NCBI GenBank assembly: GCA_947168395.1 | Contig: CAMVLT010000038.1 | Span: 1 to 36,036, forward strand | DNA from: an uncultured Prevotellaceae bacterium | GTDB taxonomy: Bacteria; Bacteroidota; Bacteroidia; Bacteroidales; Bacteroidaceae | DNA: 36,036 bases | Reading direction: 5' to 3' | Shown here: positions 1-8,092 of the stretch, in pieces | How the letters are laid out: the number at the start of each line of letters is the position of its first letter | How positions within the stretch are numbered: the stretch's first letter is position 1 | Notes under the pieces: generated by a model | Told to the model about the DNA's origin: nothing | What the model saw: only the letters and a program-made list of their open reading frames with translations | The model's database searches: none | Position numbers and translations under genes: made by a program

Positions 1-105
1 GCGCAAGTCGCTGATTAGCAAGAAAAATCAAACTTTCAGCGTCAAAGTTGGGTTAAGGAAATCTATCACCTATCACTTTGATGTTCAGACGTGAATAACT
101 GACGG

Positions 106-1362
106 CTAATAGGTATATTCTGTAAACTTCACATCTTTCTTTTTGACGTAATCCACATGCATGTCGCGGAAGTTGAAGCATAGCCGCTCAAACGACCATA
201 GCAGTGGCTGCCCCCAGAACCCCCGCGAGTCAGTATGGGGAACAAAGCGGTGAGTATACATTCCGGCTTCGAGCCACATCTGCATTCCACCAACTTCAGC
301 GAAGAAGCCCTTCGTACGTTCGGTATACTGCCGGGGTAACAGGAAACTGTTAGAACCCGTATCAAAAACGAATGAACTCTTGTGGCCATCAATCGTACAT
401 GGCAGACAAATGCAACGTTCACCTCTGGCTCCTGGGTTCATGGTGAAGTTCGCATCCCCCTTCTTCTTGGGCAACGGATAACGGAAGACAATACTGTCGC
501 GCGACAGTTCCATGTACTCCAACCGCACCAAGTCAGGTGTGCCGATAAACCCCACACAGTCGTATTCCTCCGCTTCGTCGGACACCCATACAGGCAGATT
601 GCAGAACTTAATGCCGCCGATGCGTAGGCTGTCAATGATGCCTAATTGCATGCTGTAGACAGCGTCTGGATATGTGGCGGAACTCGCCCTGATGGAGTCC
701 GGCAATAGTCTGACACCCATTTGCCGGACATACTTCCTGAACAGAATCGTGCTCGACATCATCCCCGTGTCAATGATGAAACGCTGACCCTCCGTTTTAT
801 TCACATTGGCGTCAATGCAGACATGCCCGACAGAATCTCTATCGAATGCCAGGCTCACGATATCTTTTGAACGAACAATTCTGACGGGTGCCACATTTTT
901 ACCTTCTTCGGCCAACCGATGCCAGCGTCCGGCCCGCTCCATCAACTTCGGATTCGACCGCCAACGGCAATCTATGTAGCTTGCCATCCGTTGAATCTCA
1001 TCGTACTGGTTCTGCAACAATGCCAACCTATACTTCATGTCAAGCAGATACGCTGCAATGCCCCGTTCCATTTGTTCATTGCTCGCTTTCTCCAGCAGGA
1101 AATCGGCCATCTCTATCGCCAAACTGTCCAAACCATACGCCCGACAATAGTCGATTACCACCAGACTTCTTATAAGTGGATCCACACCCTTGCCCTTCTG
1201 CAAGGCTTTATCGTACATCTCGTCGTAGTCCACATGACGCAGGTCGGCCGAGGCATTCAACTGTTCCTGCAGCCACGCGTTTACGTCTTGCGCCGACACC
1301 TGCACGCAGCAAACACCCAGTAGGCATACCAATACCATTTTCTTAATGTGCTGCACTTTCAT
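106..1362 (-). CDS. Exported retropepsin-like aspartyl protease family protein
   Basis: A 418-residue protein with an N-terminal signal peptide (hydrophobic core LVCLLGVCCV, cleavage likely after VSAQ). Two aspartyl-protease-type motifs are visible: IIDTG at residues 196-200 and FDTGSNSF at 333-340. They suggest a two-lobed retropepsin/clan AA fold like the 'aspartyl protease family protein' annotations common in Bacteroidales. The first 150 residues are helical and unassigned. The frame stays open upstream to 1440, but that would remove the signal peptide from the N-terminus and overlap the toxin gene, so the ATG at 1362 is chosen. The gene lies 40 bases after the toxin stop on the same strand and has no obvious promoter of its own. 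Substrate unknown; family assignment fairly secure. Confidence 0.8.
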   Translation of the reverse strand: MKVQHIKKMVLVCLLGVCCVQVSAQDVNAWLQEQLNASADLRHVDYDEMYDKALQKGKGVDPLIRSLVVIDYCRAYGLDSLAIEMADFLLEKASNEQMERGIAAYLLDMKYRLALLQNQYDEIQRMASYIDCRWRSNPKLMERAGRWHRLAEEGKNVAPVRIVRSKDIVSLAFDRDSVGHVCIDANVNKTEGQRFIIDTGMMSSTILFRKYVRQMGVRLLPDSIRASSATYPDAVYSMQLGIIDSLRIGGIKFCNLPVWVSDEAEEYDCVGFIGTPDLVRLEYMELSRDSIVFRYPLPKKKGDANFTMNPGARGERCICLPCTIDGHKSSFVFDTGSNSFLLPRQYTERTKGFFAEVGGMQMWLEAGMYTHRFVPHTDSRGFWGQPLLWSFERLCFNFRDMHVDYVKKKDVKFTEYTY

Positions 1363-1402
1363 TATTATATAATAGCCTGACTTTCCTAATTCTTTAATTA
1401 TG

Positions 1403-1744
1403 TTAGAATATTGACTCCACAATCTTGTCAACAATCTCATTAAAGTACTGCTGTTTGATGCTGCCGAGGCGACGCTGGACGTCGCGCTCGATATTGCCAG
1501 TAATGATTTGACACTTGACGAGGCTGGGCTTCGAGAAGGTGAAGCCGTCGACCATATCGTCGCTCAACGGGTAGGAATACTGCGGATTAAGCCAGTCGTT
1601 CGATGTAATGAGCACAAGGTAGAACATACCCTCCTCGTCAATCTGCAACTGGTCATTGCTGACGATGATGGCGGGATGGGGCTTGAAAGTGCCGTCAGGG
1701 AAGAGGAAACTGACCTCTATGATGTCTCTCTGATGGTATTTCAT
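1403..1744 (-). CDS. PemK/MazF-like type II toxin
   Basis: A 113-residue protein resembling the PemK/MazF endoribonuclease fold. It opens with RDIIEVSFLFPDG, followed by HPAIIVSND (the strand-turn typical of MazF 'R P vlViS.d') and LVKCQIITGN near residue 80. MazF-family toxins cleave mRNA and are neutralised by a small partner. Its ATG overlaps the stop of the upstream small gene by four bases (ATGA), the usual translational coupling of antitoxin and toxin. The exact subfamily and whether it is active cannot be told from the sequence alone. Confidence 0.8.
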   Translation of the reverse strand: MKYHQRDIIEVSFLFPDGTFKPHPAIIVSNDQLQIDEEGMFYLVLITSNDWLNPQYSYPLSDDMVDGFTFSKPSLVKCQIITGNIERDVQRRLGSIKQQYFNEIVDKIVESIF

Positions 1745-1950
1745 AGGTAGCGGGCGATGATAGGAGACATTGTCTTGCGTGAGTGCTCAAGGGCGGCTTC
1801 CCTCAGTTCGCGATGAGCCTGCACCTGTTCGGGGGTGGGTTCTTCGGGCTGGAAGTCTTTTTCTACGAACAGCCCCGTGGCCAGCAGTGCGGCGAGCTTG
1901 CGTCGCGCCAGCGCATTGCTTTGGTTGAACTCTAATGTAACTGTACACAT
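1741..1950 (-). CDS. Putative antitoxin of the PemK/MazF-like pair
   Basis: A 69-residue protein beginning MCTVTLEFNQSNALARRKLA and ending with a charged helix (EQVQAHRELREAALEHSRKT). Position and size fit an antitoxin: it is the first gene, with a 4-bp overlap into the toxin. The N-terminal strand-helix pattern resembles small Bacteroidales antitoxins rather than classical MazE. Upstream in-frame starts exist at 1974 and 2013. The promoter's -7 box is at 1983-1990, so transcription should begin near 1977, which favours the ATG at 1950. Function is inferred from context. Confidence 0.7.
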   Translation of the reverse strand: MCTVTLEFNQSNALARRKLAALLATGLFVEKDFQPEEPTPEQVQAHRELREAALEHSRKTMSPIIARYL

Positions 1951-1982
1951 GACAAATACGTATTTGAATGACATTTCGCATG

Positions 1983-2016
1983 CAAAGTTACGCATTTTAT
2001 GCGAACTGACCAAAAA
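1983..2016 (-). promoter_or_regulatory. Promoter of the toxin-antitoxin operon
   Basis: On the minus strand a -7 box TAACTTTG (1983-1990) lies 20 bases from a -33 TTTTTG (2011-2016), matching the Bacteroidota consensus. It places the transcript start about 27 bases before the ATG at 1950. Confidence 0.65.
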
Positions 2017-2027
2017 TGCGAACCTAA

Positions 2028-2210
2028 TTCTGCCGATTCCGACTGAAAAAGGCGTTGCGCGACTTCGACCTGCTATCCACCGACCGCGAAGCAGCCCAGC
2101 AGACCTACGACGCCATGCTCAGCCTGACCAGTCAAGACAACCAGCTCACGATGGCCGAAAAAATCTACCTCAACATGGCTGCCCAGAAAATGGGAATACC
2201 AAGGGAATGA
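2028..2210 (+). pseudogene. 3' remnant of an unidentified gene
   Basis: The plus strand has an open frame from the stop at 2025-2027 to a TGA at 2208-2210. Its translation is protein-like: ALRDFDLLSTDREAAQQTY, then AMLSLTSQDNQLTMAEKIYL, then NMAAQKMGIPRE. There is no plausible start or upstream coding sequence, because the toxin-antitoxin promoter region abuts it. It reads as the C-terminal end of a lost helical protein. It stops right at the bidirectional terminator, as a real gene would. Identity unknown. Confidence 0.45.
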
Positions 2211-2256
2211 CAGAAAAAGCTTAGCCCCCTAAGTTAGGGGGCTAAGCTTTTTCTGT
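2210..2256. terminator. Bidirectional intrinsic terminator
   Basis: A perfect inverted repeat centred on 2233 has 23-base arms (2210-2232 and 2234-2256) with the core TTAGCCCCCTAA. A-runs on the left and T-runs on the right give a U-tract in both directions. It separates the converging remnant (plus) and the MBG-repeat gene (minus), and its edges touch both stop codons. Confidence 0.85.
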
Positions 2257-4712
2257 TACTTCACAATCACCTTGCGGCCATTGATGATGTAAACACCCTT
2301 TTCAAGACGACGCCTGTGTGAATAAGTTCCGATGTCTACTTTATGACCACGAAGGTCGTAAACATCAATCTGCTCATCACTCATCAGGATTCTGTCAATG
2401 CCGGAAGTCTCAACCACCTCTATCTCTTCGCTTCTGACAAATGACCACTGCCCATTAGTATCCTTGGAACGGATACAGAAGACGTGGGTGCCCATCGACA
2501 GCTTATCTACAGGGATGTCAACGGCAAAAGGAGCTGACAGGTCTGACGGCAGCTTCACACTGATAGCATTGCCATAGCCAGGATCTGCGTCAAAGAAATA
2601 CTCCACTGCCACAACCTCGCCAGCCGGCTTAACAACATAGACGGGACGCGACAACGTAGACGACCATCGTCCTGCCACATCCTGACTACGAAGGCTGAGC
2701 ACATGAACACCAGTCTCGATGTCAGTAATATCAAGGCTCAGCAGGTTATCGCCTATATTGATATGATTAAGTGTGCGCCCCTGACCATAGCCCGGGTCTT
2801 CATCAAAGAAGTATTCTATCTTTGCAGGCTGTTGCGCTTCCTTCTTGTCAACCACATAGATGGTGCGCGAGAGTGTAGGCGACCAATGCCCGACATCATC
2901 CTGGGCACGCAAACTCAGCACATGGACTCCTTCGCTAAGCGACTCAAACGACATAATATATGTATGCTCTCCGTCCTCAGGTTTTTCCAGCGCAAAGCCT
3001 TTGCCGTAGCCGGGGTCATTATCGAAGAAATACTCTATCCGGGTGACTCTCTCGCCAACCAACTCTGCCGTTGTAACGGTCAGCGTACCGTTGACGTAAC
3101 TGATGTCATAGTTATCGGCTTCTGCACCCGATACCGTCACTTCATAGATGCCTACCGGCGATGTCAATGTGGCTTCGGTCGTAGCTACAGGCTTCTTCGT
3201 CAGCACGTCTTCCGTCTCACCGTTCTTGAACCCTTCGTAAGTCAGCGTGAACTCAGGATTCATCTGTCCTTGCATGCGGGTGTAGTCTCCGGCTGTTATC
3301 TTCAGCGGAGCTTTCGTAATGGTCAGCGTACCGTTGACGTAAGAATCGTTATAGTTGGTCACCCCACCCTTCTTTATTATAATAGGATAGGTTCCTACTG
3401 GCGATGTGGCCGTAGCCTCACAACTTATTTCCGGCATACCTTCAAGGGGAGCGCCCGCCGAGGTGAACTCAAACGCTGGATTCTCCTCACCATACTCGCG
3501 GGTGAAGCTGCTGGCCGTAATCGTCACGGGGTCAGCTTCGAGGATAGTCAGCGTACCGGGAACATAGCTTATCTCGTAGTTCTCAGCCTGGGCACCGCTC
3601 ACGGTAATCTCGTAAGTGCCAGGGGTGCTACCCGATGTCGCAGAGGTTTCCAACGTTGGCATCTGCGTCAGCACATACTCCGTCTCACCGTTCTTGAAGC
3701 CAGCATACGTAGCATAGAACGTAGGCATAGGCTCGCCCTGCTTGATGGTGTACTCGCCACCGCTGATGGTCAGCGGAGCCTTAGTAATGGTCAGCTTGCC
3801 CGTCACCGTAGTAAACTTGCCTTCCACGGTACCGCGCTCCACCGTAATCTCATACTCGCCTACCGGCGAAGTCTTCGTGGCCGTAGTTGTCAGCACAGGG
3901 GTGCCCTTCACCGTTACATTCGTCGTGTAGGTCAGTTCCGGGTTCTCGTCGCCATACTCGCGAGTCTTGTCATCGGCGGTAATCTCAGGCTCCACATAGC
4001 CAATGATGGTGAATTGGCGGCTCATCAAGTTTGTCCAACTGCCGAGGGCATCCATAGCACGGACGGAGAACACATGTTCGCCACCGATAAGTTCGGCAGT
4101 ATAGACCTCCAAATCCAAGCTCAGCTGAGTCTTGTCGGGCGTATCGGGCAGCGCAACGGGCGTGCCTTTGCCCTTACCGGGGTCTTCATCGATAAAGTAC
4201 TCTACATAGACAATTTCCGGGTGGCGGTCAACGAAGAACGGACGGCTCATCGTCTCCGACCATCGTCCGGCAGCATCCTGACTGCGCACACTGAGGACGT
4301 GAGGGCCTGGAGCCGCCGAACTGACATCGAACGTCAGCGGATTGTCACCCACCTGCACAGGACTGACGGAAATGCCCTTGCCGTGACCAGGATCCGAGTC
4401 GATGAAGTACTCTATCCTGATAGGCTGCTGGGCCTCCTTCCTGTCAACGATGTACAGCGGTCGGCTCATGGTCTGCGACCAGGCACCATTCGAGTCCTGA
4501 GTACGCACGCTGAGCACATGAGCCCCTGGTGCCGCATCCCCGAGATCGAAGGTCACCTGATTGTTCCCCTTGCCGATACCAGTAATGAGGCGGCCCTGAC
4601 CGTAGCCCGGGTCGGTGTCTAAGAAGTACTCCATCCGTACCGGCTCCTGTGCCTGCATCGCAGCAGACATAAGGCCGACAAGACCGATGGTTAATAACTT
4701 CCGTATACTCAT
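2256..4712 (-). CDS. Secreted MBG-repeat surface protein with EYF-x-D-x-DPG-x-G repeats
   Basis: An 818-residue protein with a signal peptide (cleavage near residue 22, MQAQ). Three EYFxDxDPGxGxG repeats start at residues 28, 101 and 171, each followed by an HVLSVR-x-QD-x-x-G-x-W segment. Four MBG-like modules follow at about 244-552 (REYGDENPELTYT, GTLTITKAPL). Three more EYF repeats start at 560, 633 and 704. The last 48 residues (VYDLRGHKV, EKGVYIINGRKV) look like the C-terminal sorting-type tail of Bacteroidota secreted proteins. Role probably adhesion or display; unknown ligand. It overlaps the upstream beta-helix gene by four bases, so the two form an operon. Confidence 0.75.
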   Translation of the reverse strand: MSIRKLLTIGLVGLMSAAMQAQEPVRMEYFLDTDPGYGQGRLITGIGKGNNQVTFDLGDAAPGAHVLSVRTQDSNGAWSQTMSRPLYIVDRKEAQQPIRIEYFIDSDPGHGKGISVSPVQVGDNPLTFDVSSAAPGPHVLSVRSQDAAGRWSETMSRPFFVDRHPEIVYVEYFIDEDPGKGKGTPVALPDTPDKTQLSLDLEVYTAELIGGEHVFSVRAMDALGSWTNLMSRQFTIIGYVEPEITADDKTREYGDENPELTYTTNVTVKGTPVLTTTATKTSPVGEYEITVERGTVEGKFTTVTGKLTITKAPLTISGGEYTIKQGEPMPTFYATYAGFKNGETEYVLTQMPTLETSATSGSTPGTYEITVSGAQAENYEISYVPGTLTILEADPVTITASSFTREYGEENPAFEFTSAGAPLEGMPEISCEATATSPVGTYPIIIKKGGVTNYNDSYVNGTLTITKAPLKITAGDYTRMQGQMNPEFTLTYEGFKNGETEDVLTKKPVATTEATLTSPVGIYEVTVSGAEADNYDISYVNGTLTVTTAELVGERVTRIEYFFDNDPGYGKGFALEKPEDGEHTYIMSFESLSEGVHVLSLRAQDDVGHWSPTLSRTIYVVDKKEAQQPAKIEYFFDEDPGYGQGRTLNHINIGDNLLSLDITDIETGVHVLSLRSQDVAGRWSSTLSRPVYVVKPAGEVVAVEYFFDADPGYGNAISVKLPSDLSAPFAVDIPVDKLSMGTHVFCIRSKDTNGQWSFVRSEEIEVVETSGIDRILMSDEQIDVYDLRGHKVDIGTYSHRRRLEKGVYIINGRKVIVK

Positions 4713-5617
4713 TTCTGGATATTCAGTTTAATCGTTACATTCATGTTGCTGCCATACTCCACAGTCGTCGGGACTACCAAGTCCTCGATCACAGGAGCTG
4801 AGGGAACGCCGGAAAGAACGTAGGGAGAGTCGCCGGCGAAGGCTCCATGAGTAGATGATAGGTTCATGGCCTTCACGTCCTTGTCAATTTGTTTATCTAA
4901 ATCAAAATTGGTCTCAGCTATAATGTTGTCACTGAAGTTACTTGTAGCATTTTTCGGCTGTTGGTACCAAATGTTCTTTTCGAATGTGAGATTGGATGAA
5001 TAGTTTGTTTTTATTTCACCTTTTCCCAATATTGTATTGTATGCTATATATGAATCATGAAGATCATAGAATATAATTTCAGACCGAATTATATTATTTG
5101 TTATTTGGTGGTAAGAAGAGGAACCACTATTACCAATACAGTTCATATAATCGTGCATCATCAAAAAATTCTGGTGGATGACACACCGATCCGAATTGGA
5201 ATCTATAAAGATACTTCCCTCAATATAGTTTCTTTTAATTACAACATTGGTATTTCCCTTTTTGACATTAATTCTATTGTTATATCCGGGCAGATAAAGA
5301 CCACAGATGATGACACCCGAAGCCTCAACTGTTATTCCATTGACGCTTGCATAGGAGCCCCCTTCCTGAATAATGCCATTATTTTGTAGCCAGTACCCTG
5401 GTCCAATTAAGGCTATACGCTTTTTGATAGTTATCCCACCATAATCCTTTCCTGATGCATCCAGCATAATGGTATCACCTTCTGTAGCAGCATCCAGGGC
5501 AGCCTGGACAGTTGAATACGGGGCAGTACTGCCACTAACGTTACTCACTCTCAATACGGTTGCGTTGACAGCCATTGCTGCACAAAGGGCAACCAAGGTC
5601 ACGATTGTCTTTCTCAT
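4709..5617 (-). CDS. Secreted parallel beta-helix (pectate-lyase-like fold) protein
   Basis: A 302-residue protein with a signal peptide (MRKTIVTLVALCAAMAVNA). Residues 30-240 show the repeating short-strand pattern of right-handed parallel beta-helix proteins: PYSTVQAALDAATEGDTIML at the start, then VNGITVEASGVIICGLYLPG and many Asn-rich turns. No lyase or hydrolase active site can be recognised, so catalysis is not claimed. The tail (VEYGSNMNVTIKLNIQK) lacks a clear sorting motif. It is the first gene of an operon with the MBG-repeat protein (ATGA overlap). The central part (about 4860-5390) is visibly more AT-rich than its neighbours, which may reflect the fold's Asn/Ile/Tyr content or transfer. 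Confidence 0.7.
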   Translation of the reverse strand: MRKTIVTLVALCAAMAVNATVLRVSNVSGSTAPYSTVQAALDAATEGDTIMLDASGKDYGGITIKKRIALIGPGYWLQNNGIIQEGGSYASVNGITVEASGVIICGLYLPGYNNRINVKKGNTNVVIKRNYIEGSIFIDSNSDRCVIHQNFLMMHDYMNCIGNSGSSSYHQITNNIIRSEIIFYDLHDSYIAYNTILGKGEIKTNYSSNLTFEKNIWYQQPKNATSNFSDNIIAETNFDLDKQIDKDVKAMNLSSTHGAFAGDSPYVLSGVPSAPVIEDLVVPTTVEYGSNMNVTIKLNIQK

Positions 5618-5684
5618 TGTCTTTGTTTTTAGTTAATTGTTACTGTTATTGATAATGACTATTATAGTTCCGTCTAATCGTTTG

Positions 5685-5716
5685 CAAATATAAGTAAATA
5701 ATATGGAATAGCCAAG
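5685..5716 (-). promoter_or_regulatory. Promoter of the surface-protein operon
   Basis: Minus-strand -7 box TATATTTG (5685-5692), with a TTGG-type -33 element about 19 bases upstream (near 5712-5716). Predicted leader of about 60 bases before the ATG at 5617. Confidence 0.55.
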
Positions 5717-5852
5717 CGTTTCGCTTGTTTTTTAGTATAATATGGGAAAAAGAACACAAAAGCATGGGCAAATGGCCCGACTCATAGCCGATTCGGGTAA
5801 CAACAAGGAAAGAAAGTTGGAGAAAAATTTCGAATCTTCGGAAAATGTTCAT

Positions 5853-6256
5853 TTACAGCAGTGCCACCTTCCCTATGACCTTGCGCATGTTGGAGGCGGC
5901 AAGGCCAAGCTGGTGCAATATGCCCTCGAAGCGGGTGCGGTCGCGGTCGGGCACTTCGAGCTGATAGACTACGACATCCTCATCGCGTCCGCTCTGGGCG
6001 TAGATGTTCTGCAAGAGCTGTCGCAGCTCGCGGGCTATCTCCTCTATGGGGTTGCCGCTGAGGGCCTTGGCTATGAGCTGCTCGGCCTCACGGTAGCGTC
6101 CGCACTGTATGGCGAGGCTGGCCGCGCTGCGGTAGAGGATGGAGAGGCCCGGCTCAGGGTTCTGCATGAAATCCGCCAGCAGGGCGGCTTCGCGTTCCTT
6201 CTCGAAGGCCTCTGATTACAAATTCGCCAGAAAGGTTTTCTTGCCTTGTCAAACAT
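5853..6256 (-). pseudogene. Decayed TPR-type protein gene
   Basis: The minus-strand frame ending at 5853 reads as a TPR-like protein: ILYRSAASLAIQCGRYREAE, then LIAKALSGNPIEEIARELRQ, then a tail VVYQLEVPDRDRTRFEGILH. Before the first ATG of this frame (6167) the coding pattern continues (SEAFEKEREAALLADF) back to an in-frame TAA at about 6213. The natural start (ATG at 6256, MFDKARK) is in another frame and would join it after a one-base slip in the A-run. I infer a frameshift plus a nonsense codon. A shorter product from 6167 (104 residues) remains possible. Confidence 0.55.
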
Positions 6257-6600
6257 TTTCGTAATACCGAAAAATTACAAAAAACACCCTGAAACGCCCC
6301 GAAAACGGGCTTTCGAGTTTAAGTAGGGCAAACCGGGAGTTTACCGTAACTAAACCCCAGGTTTACCCTACTTAAACCCAGGGTTTGCCCGGAGCAAAGT
6401 TTCGGAGGGTTTTGGAGATACTTTAGATGTAAATATATTTCACGATATTCGCCTTTATTGGCTTTGCCGCATTGCCGCATCAAAGGATTAGTGATTGTTT
6501 GTCTGTAAGCGGATTTTGAGGGATTCGGGGATTGCACTATATATAAATGTGCAATCCCCGAATCCCTCAAATCCATACGCATTTCAGAAGGCCCTTTTTA
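6257..6600. repeat. Gene-free, repeat-rich interval
   Basis: No convincing gene. It holds an inverted repeat whose arms are GTTTAAGTAGGGCAAACC (6317-6334) and GGTTTACCCTACTTAAAC (6360-6377), one mismatch. A related unit lies between them (6337-6359) and another just after (6381-6392). The same motif recurs at 34357-34406. A second hairpin is described separately at 6511-6574. Confidence 0.6.
6511..6574. repeat. 26-bp near-perfect hairpin downstream of the PurF-like gene
   Basis: Arms 6511-6537 and 6549-6574 are complementary apart from one extra T, with an AT-only 11-base loop. The core is GAGGGATTCGGGGATTGCAC. It lies 27 bases past the stop of the PurF-like gene. It has no adjoining T-run, so it may be a mobile hairpin repeat or mRNA 3'-end stabiliser rather than a classical terminator. 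Confidence 0.6.
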
Positions 6601-8073
6601 TCAGAAGTATTTCTCGGTCTCGGGGCTGTGACAGTAGCTGGTGCCGTCGAAGCAGTGGGTGCAGACCTTGCACTTGGGCATGCCGATGCTCTCGATGAGG
6701 TCTTCGAGCTTGGCAAACTTCAGGGAGGAGAGTCCGAGGCGACGGGCTATCTCGGCGACCATGCGCTTGTACTCGGGCGAATCGGTCTGTGCGTACTTCT
6801 CCAAATTAGCCTTGTCGTCGCCCTCGAAGTCGCGGATGATGCGACGGGTGATAAGCTCCAGGTCGCTCTTCGAGGCGGTGAAGCCGATGAAGGGACAGCC
6901 GTAGACGAGGGGTGGGCAGCTGATGCGGCAGTGCACCTCCTTAGCTCCGTACTCGAAGAAGGTGCGCACGTTGTCGCGCAGCTGGGTGCCGCGTACTATG
7001 GAGTCGTCACAGAACACTACGCGTCGTCCCTTGAGCAGCGAGCCGTTGGGGATGAGCTTCATCTTTGCCACGAGGTCGCGGCGGCTCTGGTTGCCGGGTG
7101 TGAAGGAGCGGGGCCACGTGGGCGTGTACTTCAGCACGGCACGCTCATAGGGTACGCCCTTGCCCTCGGCGTAGCCTAAGGCCATGCCTACGCCGGAGTC
7201 GGGGACGCCGCAGACGCAGTCGACCTCGGTATCGTCGGCCTCGCCCATCTTGCGGCCGTTACACTCGCGGACGGCCTCGACGTTGATACCCTCGTAGCTG
7301 CTGGCGGGGAAGCCGTAGTAGACCCAGAGGAAGGAGCAAATCTGCTCGTGCTCGAAGGCTGGCTGCAGCACCTCGATGCTGTCGTTCTGCAGGCGCACTA
7401 TCTCGCCGGGGCCGAGGTCGCGCACCACCTTGTAGTCGAGATTGGGGAAGCTGCTGGTTTCGCTGCTGACGGCGTGAGCCTTGACGAGCTCCTCGGTGCC
7501 GATGGGCGTCAGCCGGTGAAGCTCCTTGTGCCCGATGACGATGGGCGTGCGGCCCAGGAAGTCGCGTGCGGCGATGATGCCGTCCTCGGTCAGGATGAGC
7601 ATGGAGCAGGAGCCGTCAATCTTGCGGTAGACGTTGTTGATGCCTTCGACGAAGGTGTTGCCCATGTTGATAAGCAGCGCCACGAGCTCCGTCTGGTTGA
7701 TGTTGTTGGCCGACATCTCGCTGAAGTGCATGCGCTGTGCCAGCAGTTCGTCGGCTATCTCGCGCTGGTTGTTGATTTTGGCCACGGTCACCACGGCGTA
7801 GCGCCCTAAGTGTGAGTTGACGATGATGGGCTGAGGGTCGGTATCGCTGATGACGCCGAGTCCCTGATGTCCGTGGAACGAGTCGAGTTCGTCCTCAAAG
7901 CGTGAGCGGAAATAGTCGCGCTCCAAGGAGTGGATGCTACGGTTGAAACCGCGTTCAGGGTCGAAGGTGACGAGTCCTGCACGCTTGGTTCCTAAGTGTG
8001 AATTGTAGTCGGTGCCGTAGAACAGGTCGTTCACGCACTCATTGCTGGCGATACAGCCGAAAAAACCTCCCAT
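6601..8073 (-). CDS. PurF-like amidophosphoribosyltransferase homologue lacking the N-terminal catalytic Cys
   Basis: A 490-residue protein with the two PurF domains: an Ntn-type glutaminase-like domain (about 1-235) and a type I phosphoribosyltransferase domain (about 260-450). The PRPP loop VVFCDDSIVRGTQ (352-364) is intact. The Cys residues that bind a 4Fe-4S cluster in Bacillus-type PurF appear conserved: C246, C393 and the C-terminal CKVCTHC (468-474). In PurF, Cys after the initiator Met is the glutaminase nucleophile (MCGIxG); here the protein begins MGGFFGC, so Gly replaces it and the only nearby Cys is residue 7. From memory this MGGFFG type occurs widely in Bacteroidales. It may use ammonia, be regulatory or do another reaction. 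The upstream LolA-like gene ends 19 bases before its ATG. Confidence 0.85.
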   Translation of the reverse strand: MGGFFGCIASNECVNDLFYGTDYNSHLGTKRAGLVTFDPERGFNRSIHSLERDYFRSRFEDELDSFHGHQGLGVISDTDPQPIIVNSHLGRYAVVTVAKINNQREIADELLAQRMHFSEMSANNINQTELVALLINMGNTFVEGINNVYRKIDGSCSMLILTEDGIIAARDFLGRTPIVIGHKELHRLTPIGTEELVKAHAVSSETSSFPNLDYKVVRDLGPGEIVRLQNDSIEVLQPAFEHEQICSFLWVYYGFPASSYEGINVEAVRECNGRKMGEADDTEVDCVCGVPDSGVGMALGYAEGKGVPYERAVLKYTPTWPRSFTPGNQSRRDLVAKMKLIPNGSLLKGRRVVFCDDSIVRGTQLRDNVRTFFEYGAKEVHCRISCPPLVYGCPFIGFTASKSDLELITRRIIRDFEGDDKANLEKYAQTDSPEYKRMVAEIARRLGLSSLKFAKLEDLIESIGMPKCKVCTHCFDGTSYCHSPETEKYF

Positions 8074-8092
8074 ACTCTATATGTCGTTTAAG

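Noticed and set aside
2703..4622. A 639-codon open frame on the plus strand
   Set aside because: It is the antisense of the MBG-repeat gene; its translation is Arg/His/Leu-rich without domain features, and it lacks a promoter.
5646..5852. A 68-codon minus-strand frame
   Set aside because: It covers the promoter and leader of the surface-protein operon and has low-complexity hydrophobic content with no family pattern.
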